Source: Billgrantia sulfidoxydans (GTDB lineage Bacteria; Pseudomonadota; Gammaproteobacteria; Pseudomonadales; Halomonadaceae). From it: DNA of 64,000 bases. Numbering within the stretch: the stretch's first letter is position 1; the number at the start of each line of letters is the position of its first letter. Position numbers and translations under genes: made by a program. This document shows, piece after piece, positions 17,795 through 27,126 of this stretch. The notes beneath the pieces were generated by a model that made no database searches, was not told where the DNA came from, and saw only the letters and a program-made list of their open reading frames with translations. The stretch covers positions 1,984,001-2,048,000 of the forward strand of contig NZ_CP053381.1 in NCBI RefSeq assembly GCF_017868775.1, written 5' to 3'.

Positions 17795-18919
17795 ATGTCG
17801 GAGACACCCGAAAGCCCACTCTACAAGGATAGGCGCGTCCTGGCCCTGGTCGCCGTGGCCGTGCTCGCCATCATCTGGGCAATCTTCGCCCACAATAGTG
17901 CCAGCGATCACCGCGAGCGCAGCCAAGCGCTCGAAGAGCAGCTGTCCTCTGTCGAGGGCGAACACCAGGACCTGCTCGCTGAGCTCAACGAGCGCAACCA
18001 GGCCGGAGAGGATGTCGAGACGCTGCAGCAGCGGCTGGCCGAGCTGGAGGAGGAGCACCAGTCGGTCGAAGCTGCCATGGGCGAGGAGCGACAGGCGGCA
18101 CGCGGTGAGATCGAGCGACTCGAAGCCGAAGCCGGCGAAGCGGAAAATCGACTCGCGGAGCTGCAGGAGCAACAGGCGACCCTGGAGAGCGAGCTTGAAT
18201 CGCGCCGCGGCGAGCAGGCCGAGATGGAGGAGAACCTCACGGCGCTGCGTGACGACTACCAGGCCGTGCAGCAGGCACGGGAAGAGGCGGAAGCGGCGCG
18301 CGAGGAGGCCGAGCAAGGGCTGCAGGAGACCGAGGCCGCCCGTCAACAGGCCGATGAAGAGCGCCAGCGGGCCGAGGCTGAACGCGAGCAGGTGACCAAC
18401 GAGCTGGGCCAGTTACGCGAAGAGGTCGAGTCTGCCGAGCAGCGCCTCGATACGCTCACTCAGGCAATCGACGAGCGCCAGCAGACACTCGATGCGTTGG
18501 AAAGCGATATCGAAGCCCTTGAGGCCTGGCGTGGCGAAGTGGAGAGCGAAGTCGGCGATCTGCAAAGTGAGCGCGACGACGTCGTGGCTGAAACGGAAGC
18601 GGCACGCCAGGAGCATGAACAGCTGACTGGCGATCTCGAATCGGGACGCAAGGAGCTCGAAGAGCTCCAGTCTCGCCTCGAACGGCGCCAGCAACAGCTG
18701 CAGCAGATCGAGTCGCAGCTGGCGAGGTGGCGTGAGGCACTTGCCGAGCTGGAGCTGCAGACCGGGTCCTCTCAGCAAGGCCAGACGCAGCAGGAGGGCC
18801 AGCAGCGCGAAGGCCAGACGCAGCAGGAGGGCCAGCAGCGCGAAGGCCAGTCGCAGCAGGAGGGCCAGCAGCAACAGGATCGGCCACAGGAAGAGCCTGC
18901 CGATGAGGCACGCAGCTGA
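17795..18919 (+). CDS. Single-span coiled-coil protein with Gln-rich repeat tail
   Basis: A 374-residue protein that I do not assign to a named family. Residues 15-33 form one membrane helix near the N-terminus; residues 40-320 are a continuous heptad-rich coiled coil dominated by Glu, Gln, Arg and Ala; the tail carries 11-residue repeats (GQTQQEGQQRE) encoded by a 33-bp tandem array. The layout suggests an inner-membrane anchor with a long rod extending on one side. ATG 17795 has only a weak upstream GGAGG-like site. Neighbours give no functional clue. Confidence 0.75.
   Translation: MSETPESPLYKDRRVLALVAVAVLAIIWAIFAHNSASDHRERSQALEEQLSSVEGEHQDLLAELNERNQAGEDVETLQQRLAELEEEHQSVEAAMGEERQAARGEIERLEAEAGEAENRLAELQEQQATLESELESRRGEQAEMEENLTALRDDYQAVQQAREEAEAAREEAEQGLQETEAARQQADEERQRAEAEREQVTNELGQLREEVESAEQRLDTLTQAIDERQQTLDALESDIEALEAWRGEVESEVGDLQSERDDVVAETEAARQEHEQLTGDLESGRKELEELQSRLERRQQQLQQIESQLARWREALAELELQTGSSQQGQTQQEGQQREGQTQQEGQQREGQSQQEGQQQQDRPQEEPADEARS
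18779..18874 (+). repeat. 33-bp tandem repeat inside the coiled-coil gene
   Basis: Two identical 33-bp units (18779-18811 and 18812-18844) and a third, partial unit (from 18845) encode GQTQQEGQQRE repeats in frame. The number of units is expected to vary between strains by slippage or recombination without breaking the frame. Confidence 0.85.
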
Positions 18920-18937
18920 CCGTCAATATCACGCGAT

Positions 18938-18959
18938 GCGGCGGGCTACGGCTCGCCGC
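18938..18959 (+). terminator. Possible terminator hairpin after the coiled-coil gene
   Basis: A 9-bp stem with one G-T pair (18938-18946 with 18951-18959) and a TACG tetraloop lies 19 bases after the stop. It lacks a clear T tract, so it may be a weak terminator or mRNA-stabilising hairpin. Confidence 0.5.
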
Positions 18960-19077
18960 AAGCCGTTTCAGGCAAGGGTCGGCGTCGGTGTTGGCCGCCA
19001 GGCATCGGCATCGACGCGTATACTGTCGGAACAGCCCGATGGCGTTTTAGCCACATGAACCATACGAGGAGTCAATC

Positions 19078-19884
19078 GTGATCGAAGGGGTCAAGCATAT
19101 CGTGGCCGTGGCATCCGGTAAGGGGGGAGTGGGCAAGTCCACCGTTACCGTCAACCTGGCGCTCGCCATGGTGGCCGAGGGATATCGGGTCGGTATTCTC
19201 GATGCCGACATCCACGGCCCCAGTCAGGCCCAGATGCTGGGCGTTCCGGAAGGCGTGCGGCCCCAGCAGGCCGGTGAGAACAAGTTCAGGCCGCTGGAAA
19301 TGCACGGCGTACAAGCCATGTCGATGGCATTCATGGTCGATACGCGCGAACCCATGGTGTGGCGCGGGCCGATGGTGGCGGGGGCCTTTCAGCAGCTGCT
19401 GACCCAGACGGCATGGCAGGATCTCGACGTGCTGTTCATCGACATGCCGCCGGGCACCGGGGACATCCAGTTGACCCTGGCGCAGAAGGTGCCGGTGGAT
19501 GGCGCCGTGATCGTGACCACCCCCCAGGACATCGCCCTGCTCGATGCGCGCAAGGGGATCGAGATGTTCCGCAAGGTGAACGTGCCGGTGCTGGGTGTGG
19601 TCGAGAACATGAGCCTGCACGTGTGCTCCAACTGCGGCCATGCCGAACCGATCTTCGGCGAAGGAGGCGGCGAGCGCATTGCGGAGGAGTACGACACTCG
19701 CGTGCTGGGCAGGCTGCCGCTGACGCTGTCGATCCGTGAGCAGGTCGACGGTGGCCGGCCGACGGTGGTTGCCGAGCCGGAAGGGGAGGTGACCCATACC
19801 TTCCGCGACATGGCGCGGCAGATCGCCAAGGCGCTCGAGGGTCAGTCGACGGACGAGGGACCGAGCATCTCGTTCAGCGATTGA
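19078..19884 (+). CDS. mrp: Mrp/ApbC-type iron-sulfur cluster carrier ATPase
   Basis: A 268-residue Mrp/NBP35-family P-loop ATPase. The deviant Walker A GKGGVGKST is at residues 14-22, and the CxxC motif CSNCGHAEPIFGEGGG, which binds a bridging Fe-S cluster, is near residues 183-198. The protein lacks the N-terminal MIP18-like (DUF59) domain found in longer homologues and begins directly with the ATPase domain. The start is GTG at 19078 behind an AGGAG site. It is likely to assemble or transfer Fe-S clusters in the cytoplasm. Confidence 0.95.
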   Translation: MIEGVKHIVAVASGKGGVGKSTVTVNLALAMVAEGYRVGILDADIHGPSQAQMLGVPEGVRPQQAGENKFRPLEMHGVQAMSMAFMVDTREPMVWRGPMVAGAFQQLLTQTAWQDLDVLFIDMPPGTGDIQLTLAQKVPVDGAVIVTTPQDIALLDARKGIEMFRKVNVPVLGVVENMSLHVCSNCGHAEPIFGEGGGERIAEEYDTRVLGRLPLTLSIREQVDGGRPTVVAEPEGEVTHTFRDMARQIAKALEGQSTDEGPSISFSD

Positions 19885-19929
19885 GTGCGCCACGGCCAGG
19901 AGCGTTGGCCGCTGGTCGTGACGCCTGCA

Positions 19930-19958
19930 CCTAGGGCCGTTATGATAGCGGCCCTAGG
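19930..19958 (+). terminator. Terminator after mrp
   Basis: A perfect 10-bp stem (19930-19939 with 19949-19958) closes a nine-base AT-rich loop and is followed by CAATTTCT. It lies 45 bases past the mrp stop and immediately before repeat R1 copy B. Confidence 0.75.
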
Positions 19959-19971
19959 CAATTTCTGAAAA

Positions 19972-20080
19972 CTGGCTGCGCTTGGCCATACGGCGTTAAA
20001 AATAAGCTCAAAGTACTCATTTACAACACGTAAACTCCGTCTTTTCGCTGATTTTTGCCTTGTCTGACCTTCGCTCGCCG
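19972..20080 (+). repeat. Intergenic repeat R1, copy B (upstream of dcd)
   Basis: About 109 bp, very similar to copy C on the minus strand at 54922-55030. Stems: 19998-20007 with 20047-20056 (one mismatch) and apical TTTAC/GTAAA at 20020-20024 with 20030-20034. It lies after the mrp terminator, in the same direction as dcd, and ends 59 bases before the dcd ATG, so it is probably inside the dcd leader. Confidence 0.88.
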
Positions 20081-20139
20081 ACTTTTCAGCCAAAGCCTAC
20101 TTCTTCATTCTTCGGCACAACTTCATCTCAGGACGTCCC

Positions 20140-20706
20140 ATGAGCATCAAGCCCGACAGTTGGATCCGCCGCATGGCCGAGCGGGAAGGCATGATCGAAC
20201 CCTTCGAAGCCGACCAGGTGCGTTACGTGAACGATCAGCGGGTGATCTCCTATGGGACCTCCAGCTACGGCTACGACGTTCGCTGCGCCGACGAGTTCAA
20301 GGTGTTCACCAACATCCACTCGGCAGTGGTCGATCCCAAGGCCTTCGACGAGAAGAGCTTCGTCGACGTCAAGGGTGACGTCTGCGTGATTCCGCCCAAC
20401 TCCTTCGCCCTGGCACGCACCGTGGAGTATTTCCGCATTCCGCGCAGCGTGTTGACCATCTGCCTGGGCAAGTCGACCTACGCCCGCTGCGGCATCATCG
20501 TCAACGTGACGCCGCTGGAGCCCGAGTGGGAAGGGCACGTGACCCTGGAGTTCTCCAACACCACCAACCTGCCGGCCAAGATCTACGCCAACGAGGGCGT
20601 GGCGCAGATGCTGTTCCTGGAATCGGACGAGGTATGCGCGACCTCCTACAAGGACCGCGGCGGCAAGTATATGGGGCAGAGGGGGGTGACTCTGCCCCGC
20701 ACCTGA
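20140..20706 (+). CDS. dcd: dCTP deaminase
   Basis: A 188-residue trimeric dCTP deaminase of the dUTPase-like fold, which converts dCTP to dUTP and ammonia, the first step of the usual route to dTMP in gammaproteobacteria. The family stretch [20 protein letters not shown] is at residues 33-52; [28 protein letters not shown], only partly quoted elsewhere, contains the catalytic glutamate within GHVTLEFSN. Length is close to the family norm. It has its own leader carrying R1 and converges with purN. Confidence 0.97.
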   Translation: MSIKPDSWIRRMAEREGMIEPFEADQVRYVNDQRVISYGTSSYGYDVRCADEFKVFTNIHSAVVDPKAFDEKSFVDVKGDVCVIPPNSFALARTVEYFRIPRSVLTICLGKSTYARCGIIVNVTPLEPEWEGHVTLEFSNTTNLPAKIYANEGVAQMLFLESDEVCATSYKDRGGKYMGQRGVTLPRT

Positions 20707-20726
20707 GAAAGCGCCGATTTATTGCT

Positions 20727-20781
20727 GCGCTCGACGACCCACATGGATGTGGGAAGCGCGTTGGTTCGTCGGGAACGAACC
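20727..20781 (+). repeat. Palindromic repeat R2, copy c (after dcd)
   Basis: GCGC (20727-20730 with 20756-20759) encloses a 7-bp hairpin around CATGGATG (20738-20744 with 20747-20753), followed by GGTTCGT-CGGGA-ACGAACC (20763-20781). The same two-hairpin order occurs in the copies inside the urease operon. Here it sits directly after the dcd stop, where it may terminate or stabilise the transcript. Confidence 0.7.
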
Positions 20782-20859
20782 TGGCCATCCTGACCGCCGG
20801 CGGTGCCGAGGCGTCGGACCGTCAAAATCCTCATATAGCAGGCAACACTCCGGTTGACT

Positions 20860-20980
20860 CGCAGCCTTCGGCTTCTCGCCCCTTCGGGGCCAGCCTACGG
20901 CTGTTTGTCGCTTCGCTCGGTATTGCGCTCCGGCGGCGATCAGCCTGTCTTCGCTCGCGACATAAATCGCCGGCTTTCTA
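20860..20980. repeat. Cluster of short hairpins between dcd and purN
   Basis: Several small inverted repeats follow one another, including GCCCC-TTC-GGGGC (20877-20889), CAGCC-TAC-GGCTG (about 20892-20904) and a longer CCGGCGGCGAT/ATCGCCGG pair near 20931-20975. The stretch lies between convergent genes and may act as a bidirectional terminator. I see no gene in it. Confidence 0.5.
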
Positions 20981-21706
20981 CTATTTCTCGTCCAGCTCCT
21001 CGGCGGCGTCGGCGTGGGAGAGGCGTAGCCCTTGGGGTGGCAGCGGGGTGCCGTCGAGCACGGCGGCCGCCCCCTCGAGGCGCAGGCGCCCCTCGAGGAA
21101 CCACTTCACCGCGATGGGGTAGATCAGGTGCTCGCGGGCGTGCACCTTCTCCTTGAGGCTGGCCTCGGTCTCGTCCTCGCTCACGTTCACCACGGCCTGG
21201 ATCGCTACCGGGCCGCCGTCGAGCTCCTCGGTGACGAAGTGCACGCTGCAGCCGTGCTCGGTCACGCCGTCGGCCAGTGCCTTGGCGTGGGTGTTGAGGC
21301 CGCGATAGGCGGGCAGCAGGGAGGGGTGGATATTGAGCATGCGTCCATGGAAGCGCTGCACGAAGCGCGAGCTGAGGATGCGCATGAAGCCGGCCAGTAC
21401 CACCAGGTCCGGTTCGTGGCGCTCGATCACCTTGATCAGGGCGCCGTCGTAGGCTTCACGGCTGTCGTATTCGCCGTGGGGTAGCACCACGGCGTCGATG
21501 CCGGCATCGCGGGCTCGCTGCAGGCCGTAGGCGTCCGCGACGTTGGAGATCACCGCGACGATCTCGCCGCCCAGGCGGTCGTGGGTCTGCTCGTCGATCA
21601 GCGCCTGCAGGTTGCTGCCGTTGCCGGAGATCAGCACCACGACCCGACGCGCGCCGGTCGGCTCGGGCGTCAGGTCGTTGAGGGTGTCGCTGGCGTAGTC
21701 GCTCAT
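20981..21706 (-). CDS. purN: Phosphoribosylglycinamide formyltransferase
   Basis: A 241-residue GAR transformylase, the third step of purine synthesis, using 10-formyl-tetrahydrofolate. [17 protein letters not shown] is at residues 22-38, and the catalytic Asn-His pair and the Asp are seen in [18 protein letters not shown] and [11 protein letters not shown]. Short extra segments at both ends make it some 25-30 residues longer than the Escherichia coli enzyme. The start overlaps the purM stop (four bases), so purM and purN form an operon. Confidence 0.97.
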   Translation of the reverse strand: MSDYASDTLNDLTPEPTGARRVVVLISGNGSNLQALIDEQTHDRLGGEIVAVISNVADAYGLQRARDAGIDAVVLPHGEYDSREAYDGALIKVIERHEPDLVVLAGFMRILSSRFVQRFHGRMLNIHPSLLPAYRGLNTHAKALADGVTEHGCSVHFVTEELDGGPVAIQAVVNVSEDETEASLKEKVHAREHLIYPIAVKWFLEGRLRLEGAAAVLDGTPLPPQGLRLSHADAAEELDEK

Positions 21707-22779
21707 GCCTCGAGGTTCTCCAACTGCACGGCTTCTTCTCCTTCGCGGCGGGCCACGATCTCGCCGACACGGTAGACCGTCTCGCCCTGCGCCTGAAGGT
21801 GGGCGCGAGCCTGGTCGGCCTGAGCGGAGGGCACGACGACGACCATGCCGATGCCGCAGTTGAGCACGCGATACATCTCATGCTCCGCCACGTTGCCCTG
21901 TTGCTGCAGCCAGTCGAACAGCGCCGGGCGGGTCCAGCTCTTCACGTCGATGCGTGCGGCAAGCGTTTCCGGCAGGACACGGGGCACGTTTTCCAGCAGC
22001 CCGCCACCGGTGATGTGGGACAGGGCGTGCACCGCCACACCGCTCTCCTTGATCAGCGACAGCAGCGGCTTGACGTAGATGCGAGTGGGGGCGAGCAGGG
22101 CGTCGCCAAGGGGCTGGCCGTCGATGGCGGTATCCAGCGACGCGCCGCTCACCTCGAGGATCTTGCGAATCAGCGAGTAGCCGTTGGAGTGAGCCCCGGT
22201 GGAGGCGATGCCCAGCAGCACGTCGCCTTCGCCGACTTGGCTGCCGTCGAGGATCTCGGATTTCTCCACCACGCCGACGCAGAAGCCGGCCAGGTCGTAG
22301 TCGCTGCCTTCGTACATGCCCGGCATCTCGGCGGTCTCGCCGCCTACCAGGGCACAGCCGGCGCGCTCGCAGCCTTCGCCGATGCCGGCCACCACGTCGG
22401 CGGCGATGTCCACATCGAGCTTGCCCGTGGCATAGTAGTCGAGGAAGAACAGCGGCTCGGCGCCGGCCACAACCAGGTCGTTGACGCACATGGCGACCAG
22501 GTCGACACCGATGGTGTCATGGCGACCCAGGTCCATGGCCAGGCGCAGCTTGGTGCCCACGCCGTCGGTGCCGGATACCAGGACCGGTTCACGATAGCCG
22601 GAGGGCAACTGGCACAGGGCGCCGAAGCCACCCAGCCCGCCCAACACCTCGGGGCGCATGGTGCGCTTCGCGACGCCCTTGATGCGGTCGACCAGGGCAT
22701 TGCCGGCATCGATGTCAACGCCGGCATCCTTGTAGCTCAGCGAAGCCTTGGCGTTGTCGGGAGAGGTGGAATCGGTCAT
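21703..22779 (-). CDS. purM: Phosphoribosylformylglycinamidine cyclo-ligase
   Basis: A 358-residue AIR synthetase, the fifth step of purine synthesis. The N-terminal [20 protein letters not shown] and the [11 protein letters not shown] stretch are diagnostic. The frame continues upstream on the minus strand but the ATG at 22779 gives the family N-terminus and has an AGGACAGG site; it also fits the divergent arrangement with perM. It is the first gene of purMN. Confidence 0.97.
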   Translation of the reverse strand: MTDSTSPDNAKASLSYKDAGVDIDAGNALVDRIKGVAKRTMRPEVLGGLGGFGALCQLPSGYREPVLVSGTDGVGTKLRLAMDLGRHDTIGVDLVAMCVNDLVVAGAEPLFFLDYYATGKLDVDIAADVVAGIGEGCERAGCALVGGETAEMPGMYEGSDYDLAGFCVGVVEKSEILDGSQVGEGDVLLGIASTGAHSNGYSLIRKILEVSGASLDTAIDGQPLGDALLAPTRIYVKPLLSLIKESGVAVHALSHITGGGLLENVPRVLPETLAARIDVKSWTRPALFDWLQQQGNVAEHEMYRVLNCGIGMVVVVPSAQADQARAHLQAQGETVYRVGEIVARREGEEAVQLENLEA

Positions 22780-22936
22780 GGCCTGTCCTGTAGGAAGAAA
22801 CGCGGTTAGTGGTCCGTTGGCTGGCGTCAGGCGATAGGTCGCCCGATGGCCGCAGCAGTGGGCAAGATCGGGCCGGAATTGTAGCATCACGAAACACGGC
22901 TCGCATCGCCGTGAACGACGAACGCAGGGAGGTGTG

Positions 22937-24013
22937 ATGCGCAGAGAGTGGTGGATACTGGGCGGTGTGGTGGCGGTGGTATGGCTGCTGTTCCAGCTGG
23001 AGACGATGTTGATGCCGTTCATTGCCGGCATGATCCTGGCGTACCTGTGCGATCCCCTGGCCGATCGGCTGGAGCGCCTGGGCCTGTCGCGCATGCTGGC
23101 GGTGTGCGCTGTGTTCCTGCTCATGACAATCCTGCTGGCGATCGCGCTGTTGATCCTGATTCCGCTGCTCATGCAGCAGATCCGTCAGTTCAACCAGATG
23201 ATCCCGGGGATCTTCGCCTGGGTACAGACGTCGCTGGCGCCTCAGCTGCAGGACTGGACGGGGCTCGACGTGACGGCCGATCTCGATGCCATCCAGCAGA
23301 CGCTGGCACGCAACTGGCAGAACGCAGGGGAGTACGCGGCCCAGCTGCTGGGCCGGGTGGGCCGATCGGGCATGGCCTTCATCACCTGGGTCACCTACGT
23401 GGCGCTGATTCCGGTGGTGACCTTCTACCTGCTGCTCGACTGGGACAGGATGATGGCCAACCTGCGCGATATGCTGCCGCGCCACTGGGAGCCCGATGCG
23501 GTACGCCTGAGCCGCCGCTGCGACGAGGTGCTGTCGGCCTTCCTGCGCGGTCAACTGCTGGTCATGCTGTCGCTGGGCGTGATCTATGCGCTCGGGTTGA
23601 CTCTGGTCGGCGTTCGTTTCGGGTTGTTGATCGGCATGGTCGCGGGGCTGGCCAGCATCGTGCCGTTCCTGGGCTTCATCGTCGGCATCAGCGTGGCGCT
23701 GCTGGTGGCTTTCTTCCAGTTTGGTACCTGGCTCGCGCTGTTCGGCGTCGTGGTCGTGTTCGCCATCGGCCAGGCGCTCGAAAGCACGCTGTTACAGCCC
23801 AAGCTGCTCGGGGATCGAATCGGCCTGCATCCGGTGGCGGTCATCTTTGCCGTGCTGGCCGGGGGCAACCTGTTTGGTTTCACCGGCGTATTGCTGGCGC
23901 TGCCGGCCGCGGCGGTGATCATGGTACTCTTGCGCGAGCTCAACGACCGCTACAAGCGCAGTACGCTCTACGACGTCGATGGGCCGCAGCATCGCCACGA
24001 GGATTCACCATGA
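22937..24013 (+). CDS. perM: AI-2E family transporter / PerM-type permease
   Basis: A 358-residue membrane protein of the PerM/YdgG (AI-2 exporter) family, with two N-terminal spans, a soluble middle domain (about residues 95-150) and five or six C-terminal spans, including [20 protein letters not shown]. The substrate is unknown. ATG 22937 follows AGGGAGG; a GTG three bases earlier is also in frame. The stop overlaps hda (ATGA), and the divergent purMN on the other side is a layout common in gammaproteobacteria. Confidence 0.9.
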   Translation: MRREWWILGGVVAVVWLLFQLETMLMPFIAGMILAYLCDPLADRLERLGLSRMLAVCAVFLLMTILLAIALLILIPLLMQQIRQFNQMIPGIFAWVQTSLAPQLQDWTGLDVTADLDAIQQTLARNWQNAGEYAAQLLGRVGRSGMAFITWVTYVALIPVVTFYLLLDWDRMMANLRDMLPRHWEPDAVRLSRRCDEVLSAFLRGQLLVMLSLGVIYALGLTLVGVRFGLLIGMVAGLASIVPFLGFIVGISVALLVAFFQFGTWLALFGVVVVFAIGQALESTLLQPKLLGDRIGLHPVAVIFAVLAGGNLFGFTGVLLALPAAAVIMVLLRELNDRYKRSTLYDVDGPQHRHEDSP

Positions 24014-24711
24014 GCCGAGCGCCTGCGCAGCTGCCATTGGGGGTGGGGCTGCGCGACGATGCCACCTTCGACAGTTTCCTGCCGGCGGCCAATGCCGCCC
24101 TGGTGGAACACCTCTCGCGTCAGCTCGATGCTGACGGCGAGCCGTTTCTCTACGTATGGGGAGCCTCCGGCAGCGGTCGCAGCCACTTGCTTCAGGCGGC
24201 CTGCCACGCCGCCTCGGATCGTGACCTGCGGGCCCTCTACCTGCCGCTTCGGGATCTCGGCCACTTTCCCCCCCTGATGCTCGAGGATGCCGAGCGCCTC
24301 GACCTGGTGGCCATCGACGATGTGGACAGCGTCATCGGGCGGCGGCGCTGGGAAGAGGGTCTCTTCCATGCCTTCAACCGCCTGCGCGATGCCGGCAAGC
24401 GCCTGGTGATGTCGGGCGCCGTGGCACCCCGCCAGCTGCCCGTGAAACTGCCCGACCTGGCCTCGCGCCTGAGCTGGGGTGTCACTTTTCATCTGCAGCG
24501 ACTGGATGATGGCGAGCGACTGCAGGCCCTGCAGCTGCGTGCAAGGGTGCGTGGCATGCAGCTTCCTGATGAGGTGGCGCGCTACATCCTGCATCGCGGG
24601 CCGCGGCGTCTCGACGAGCTGTTCGAGGCACTGGCCTTGCTCGACCGGGCCTCGCTGTCCGCCCAGCGCAAGCTGACGATTCCCTTCGTCAAGCAGGCGC
24701 TGGGCTGGTAG
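24010..24711 (+). CDS. hda: DnaA regulatory inactivator Hda
   Basis: A 233-residue DnaA-like AAA+ protein lacking the DNA-binding domain IV. It works with the beta clamp to stimulate ATP hydrolysis by DnaA after initiation. The N-terminal QLPLGVGLRDD contains a clamp-binding type QLPL motif at residues 7-10; the nucleotide motif is WGASGSGRSHLLQA, with Arg replacing the usual Lys, as in other Hda proteins. The start overlaps the perM stop. Confidence 0.94.
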   Translation: MSRAPAQLPLGVGLRDDATFDSFLPAANAALVEHLSRQLDADGEPFLYVWGASGSGRSHLLQAACHAASDRDLRALYLPLRDLGHFPPLMLEDAERLDLVAIDDVDSVIGRRRWEEGLFHAFNRLRDAGKRLVMSGAVAPRQLPVKLPDLASRLSWGVTFHLQRLDDGERLQALQLRARVRGMQLPDEVARYILHRGPRRLDELFEALALLDRASLSAQRKLTIPFVKQALGW

Positions 24712-24717
24712 CGTCGT

Positions 24718-25263
24718 TCAGCGGCTCAGGTTGACCTCGAGACGCTGGCCGTTACGCAGCGACACCTGGCGCAAGATCACCTGGCGCTCACCGCGTGAAT
24801 TGACCATGCTGCCCGAGACGTAGAACTCCCCGGACGGGAGCCCATTGAGGCTGAAGTTCCCGCTGCCGTCGGTACGGGTCGTATGGGTATATTCGCGTGC
24901 ACGAGGGTCGGCAGGTTCGACCGCTCGCCCGGCCAGCGCGTGTTCGGCAGCCTCAGCCGAGTAGGTGGTGACGGGGGCCACGGCAATGGTCTCGCCGGCA
25001 CCCGGCCTGCCGTTGAGGCTGAGCCGGCCGGTAATGCTTGCGCTGCCGGTTTTCGGTAGCGCGGCGTACTCCTCGGCGGGAAATGCCACCTGACGCGGGA
25101 CGCGCGGCGGTGCGGGGCGCTGCTCGTCGGGGCGCTCGGCGTCAGGGCGTTGGGGCTCGCCGATCTCGATGATCTCGATGCGCTCGGGGGGCGGGCCCGG
25201 CTCCATCATCTGGCAACCACTAAGGAGCAGGCCCAGCAGGGCCAGGGAAATCCAGGCTTTCAT
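24718..25263 (-). CDS. Lipoprotein with carboxypeptidase-regulatory-like domain
   Basis: A 181-residue lipoprotein; the lipobox LLSGC places the modified cysteine at residue 17. A Pro/Glu/Arg-rich linker (residues 22-62) precedes a beta-sandwich-like region beginning SASITGRLSLNGRPGAGETI, which resembles the carboxypeptidase regulatory-like fold (with NGLPSGEFYVSG). Such domains are often protein- or glycan-interacting modules of envelope proteins. I recognise no specific gene. It converges with hda, with six bases between stops. Confidence 0.75.
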   Translation of the reverse strand: MKAWISLALLGLLLSGCQMMEPGPPPERIEIIEIGEPQRPDAERPDEQRPAPPRVPRQVAFPAEEYAALPKTGSASITGRLSLNGRPGAGETIAVAPVTTYSAEAAEHALAGRAVEPADPRAREYTHTTRTDGSGNFSLNGLPSGEFYVSGSMVNSRGERQVILRQVSLRNGQRLEVNLSR

Positions 25264-25345
25264 ACGATCGCTTCCTCACTGCCATGCCCGTGCGTATCGA
25301 GCATAAACGAAGGGGGCGGACGGTGACAGGCCCTGCGGCAAGCGA

Positions 25346-25376
25346 AAGGCCCGTCGAACCGGGTTCGACGGGCCTT
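25346..25376 (-). terminator. Terminator after the phasin gene
   Basis: A 15-bp perfect stem (25346-25360 with 25362-25376) with almost no free loop, ending in TTTCGC when read on the minus strand and TTCTTGGG on the plus strand. It lies 35 bases past the phasin stop and can act in both directions. Confidence 0.85.
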
Positions 25377-25410
25377 CTTGGGTGTACGTCCGTGGGAGCG
25401 TACAGCCGCG

Positions 25411-25773
25411 TCACGACTTGGCGGAAGCCGCCTGCTGGGTCTGTTTCAGGCTGCTTTCGGCGAGCTTCTGGCTCTGCTGCACGAAATCCTGATTCAGGGA
25501 GACGACCCTTTCGGCATCGCCCTTGAGCCGTTCGGCCATGTCCTTGGCGAATTGCTGCTGCCCCTCGAGATAGTTGCGCAGACCATCGGCATCGCGTACC
25601 TCGAGCAGCCCACGGGCCTGAGCCAGGCCGGTGTCGGTATAAGCCTTGGCGGTATCCAACTGGGCGGTGAGAAGCTTCTCGGTGTAGTCGATGCTAAGCG
25701 CGGCATAGGCGCGGGCCGGGCCGAGAAGCATGGCTTCGAACGGCTTGGTGTCGAAGCTGAAAGTCTTCATCAT
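25411..25773 (-). CDS. Phasin family protein
   Basis: A 120-residue helical protein with the phasin pattern: an N-terminal FSFDTKPFEAMLLGPARAYA, a long amphipathic helix through YTEKLLTAQLDTAKAYTDTG, and a Gln/Ser-rich C-terminus. Phasins coat polyhydroxyalkanoate granules, common in Halomonas. No PHA synthase is in the window. Two adjacent ATGs are possible (25773 and 25770). Strong terminator and isolated position suggest a monocistronic, highly expressed unit. Confidence 0.85.
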   Translation of the reverse strand: MMKTFSFDTKPFEAMLLGPARAYAALSIDYTEKLLTAQLDTAKAYTDTGLAQARGLLEVRDADGLRNYLEGQQQFAKDMAERLKGDAERVVSLNQDFVQQSQKLAESSLKQTQQAASAKS

Positions 25774-25893
25774 TTCCTGTGAACCTCCGGGTTCGCGATT
25801 GGTGACGAAGTGAATTCGTCCTGCTGCGATGCAACATAGCAGAGTTGTTTGTGCACTGCAATATGCGTTTCGGTAAGCCTCTGTTGCTTCCTG

Positions 25894-26895
25894 TCAGGCG
25901 GCACATTCGATTCGGTTGCGTCCGTTCCGCTTGGCCTGCAACAGCATGGTGTCGGCACGATGAATCAGGTCGACGACGAAGTGATCGGTAGGCGCCAGGC
26001 AGGCGATGCCGATACTGACCGTGAACCGGGACGTCTGAGTCAGCGTCCGCCTTAGGCGCTCGGCAATCTCCCGAGCCCCGTCGGCCGTGGTCTCCGGCAT
26101 CAGGATGAGAAACTCGTCGCCACCGTAGCGACCGACCAGATCGCACTCGCGGACCGTGGCCAGTATCGTGTGCGCGACGCAGCGCAGGGCTTCGTCGCCC
26201 GCAAGGTGGCCCTCGCTGTCATTGATCTTCTTGAAGTAGTCGATATCGAGCATCATCAGGCAGAGCGATTGCTCGTAGCGCGAGGCGCGGCGAAGCTCCA
26301 GTTCGGCCAGTTCCTGCAGGTAGCGGCGGTTGTAGGTGTCGGTCAGGCAGTCATGTGTCGCCAGGTGGGTCAGGTGCTCGTTGGCAGCGACGAGTTCTGC
26401 CGTGCGTTCATGCACCCGCCGTTCGAATTCCTTGCTCTCGGGGCTGGCGCCGACGGGCTGCTCGGGTAGCTGCGACATGTCGCGGGACACACCGAACAGA
26501 TGGGTGACGCGTCCCTCCTGATTGGTGATCGGCACCAGCAGGGTCTGCCAGTGCCCTTGCTGGCAAGCCCCGTGGCGGTCGACGTAGCCGCCTTTCTCCT
26601 CATAGCGAATGGGGCTGCCGCACTCGGCGCAGCGATGCAGGTTGGCGATCACGCCATGGCACATGGGGGGAGGAAGCAACTGCTCGATACGCTTGCCGAT
26701 GCAGGCAGTTTCATCGCCGAGCATGGCCTGGCGCGTCGAGTTCATGGCCTCGATCACAAAGTCGGCAGGACCCTCGACACGAACGATGAACATGTGCTCG
26801 GGGCAATATTCCCAGAGGCTGCGCAACAGCAGCATGCCAGCATTGGCGTTGAGCCGACCGAGAATGTCAGACGTCATCCAGGATGTCTTGTGCAT
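25894..26895 (-). CDS. Diguanylate cyclase with PAS-like sensor domain
   Basis: A 333-residue protein with an N-terminal PAS-like domain (about residues 25-150) containing CAEC and GACQQGH cysteines that could bind a metal, a short coiled coil (residues 150-175), and a C-terminal GGDEF domain. The active-site GGDEF is intact at residues 258-262, and the RxxD inhibitory site (RECD) lies five residues before it, so it should make cyclic di-GMP with product feedback. The frame runs far upstream across the opposite-strand regulator; ATG 26895 with an AAGGGA site eight bases upstream is chosen. It is divergent from the FNR-like gene. Confidence 0.9.
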   Translation of the reverse strand: MHKTSWMTSDILGRLNANAGMLLLRSLWEYCPEHMFIVRVEGPADFVIEAMNSTRQAMLGDETACIGKRIEQLLPPPMCHGVIANLHRCAECGSPIRYEEKGGYVDRHGACQQGHWQTLLVPITNQEGRVTHLFGVSRDMSQLPEQPVGASPESKEFERRVHERTAELVAANEHLTHLATHDCLTDTYNRRYLQELAELELRRASRYEQSLCLMMLDIDYFKKINDSEGHLAGDEALRCVAHTILATVRECDLVGRYGGDEFLILMPETTADGAREIAERLRRTLTQTSRFTVSIGIACLAPTDHFVVDLIHRADTMLLQAKRNGRNRIECAA

Positions 26896-27126
26896 GGCTA
26901 GATTCCCTTGAGTGGCGTTCCTCTTGTCCCAGAGGTAACGCTGAGCCTGCGGCAGTGCAGCATTAACACTAGGTCGCGGGATTTCATCGTGCAGCATGGT
27001 TTTCGTCATGACATAGGCGAGGGGAGGTTGACATTGCCCTGGTCGGAGCATGACGTAACTCAACCTGCGGTGCCGCAGCCCCCTCCCTATACTGTTCGCG
27101 TGTCCCATGGAACGAGGGCCGCTTTC

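Noticed and set aside
22948..24009. Long upstream frame joined to hda
   Set aside because: It is a shifted frame over perM with Arg/Ala/Gly-rich composition; hda starts at 24010 overlapping the perM stop.
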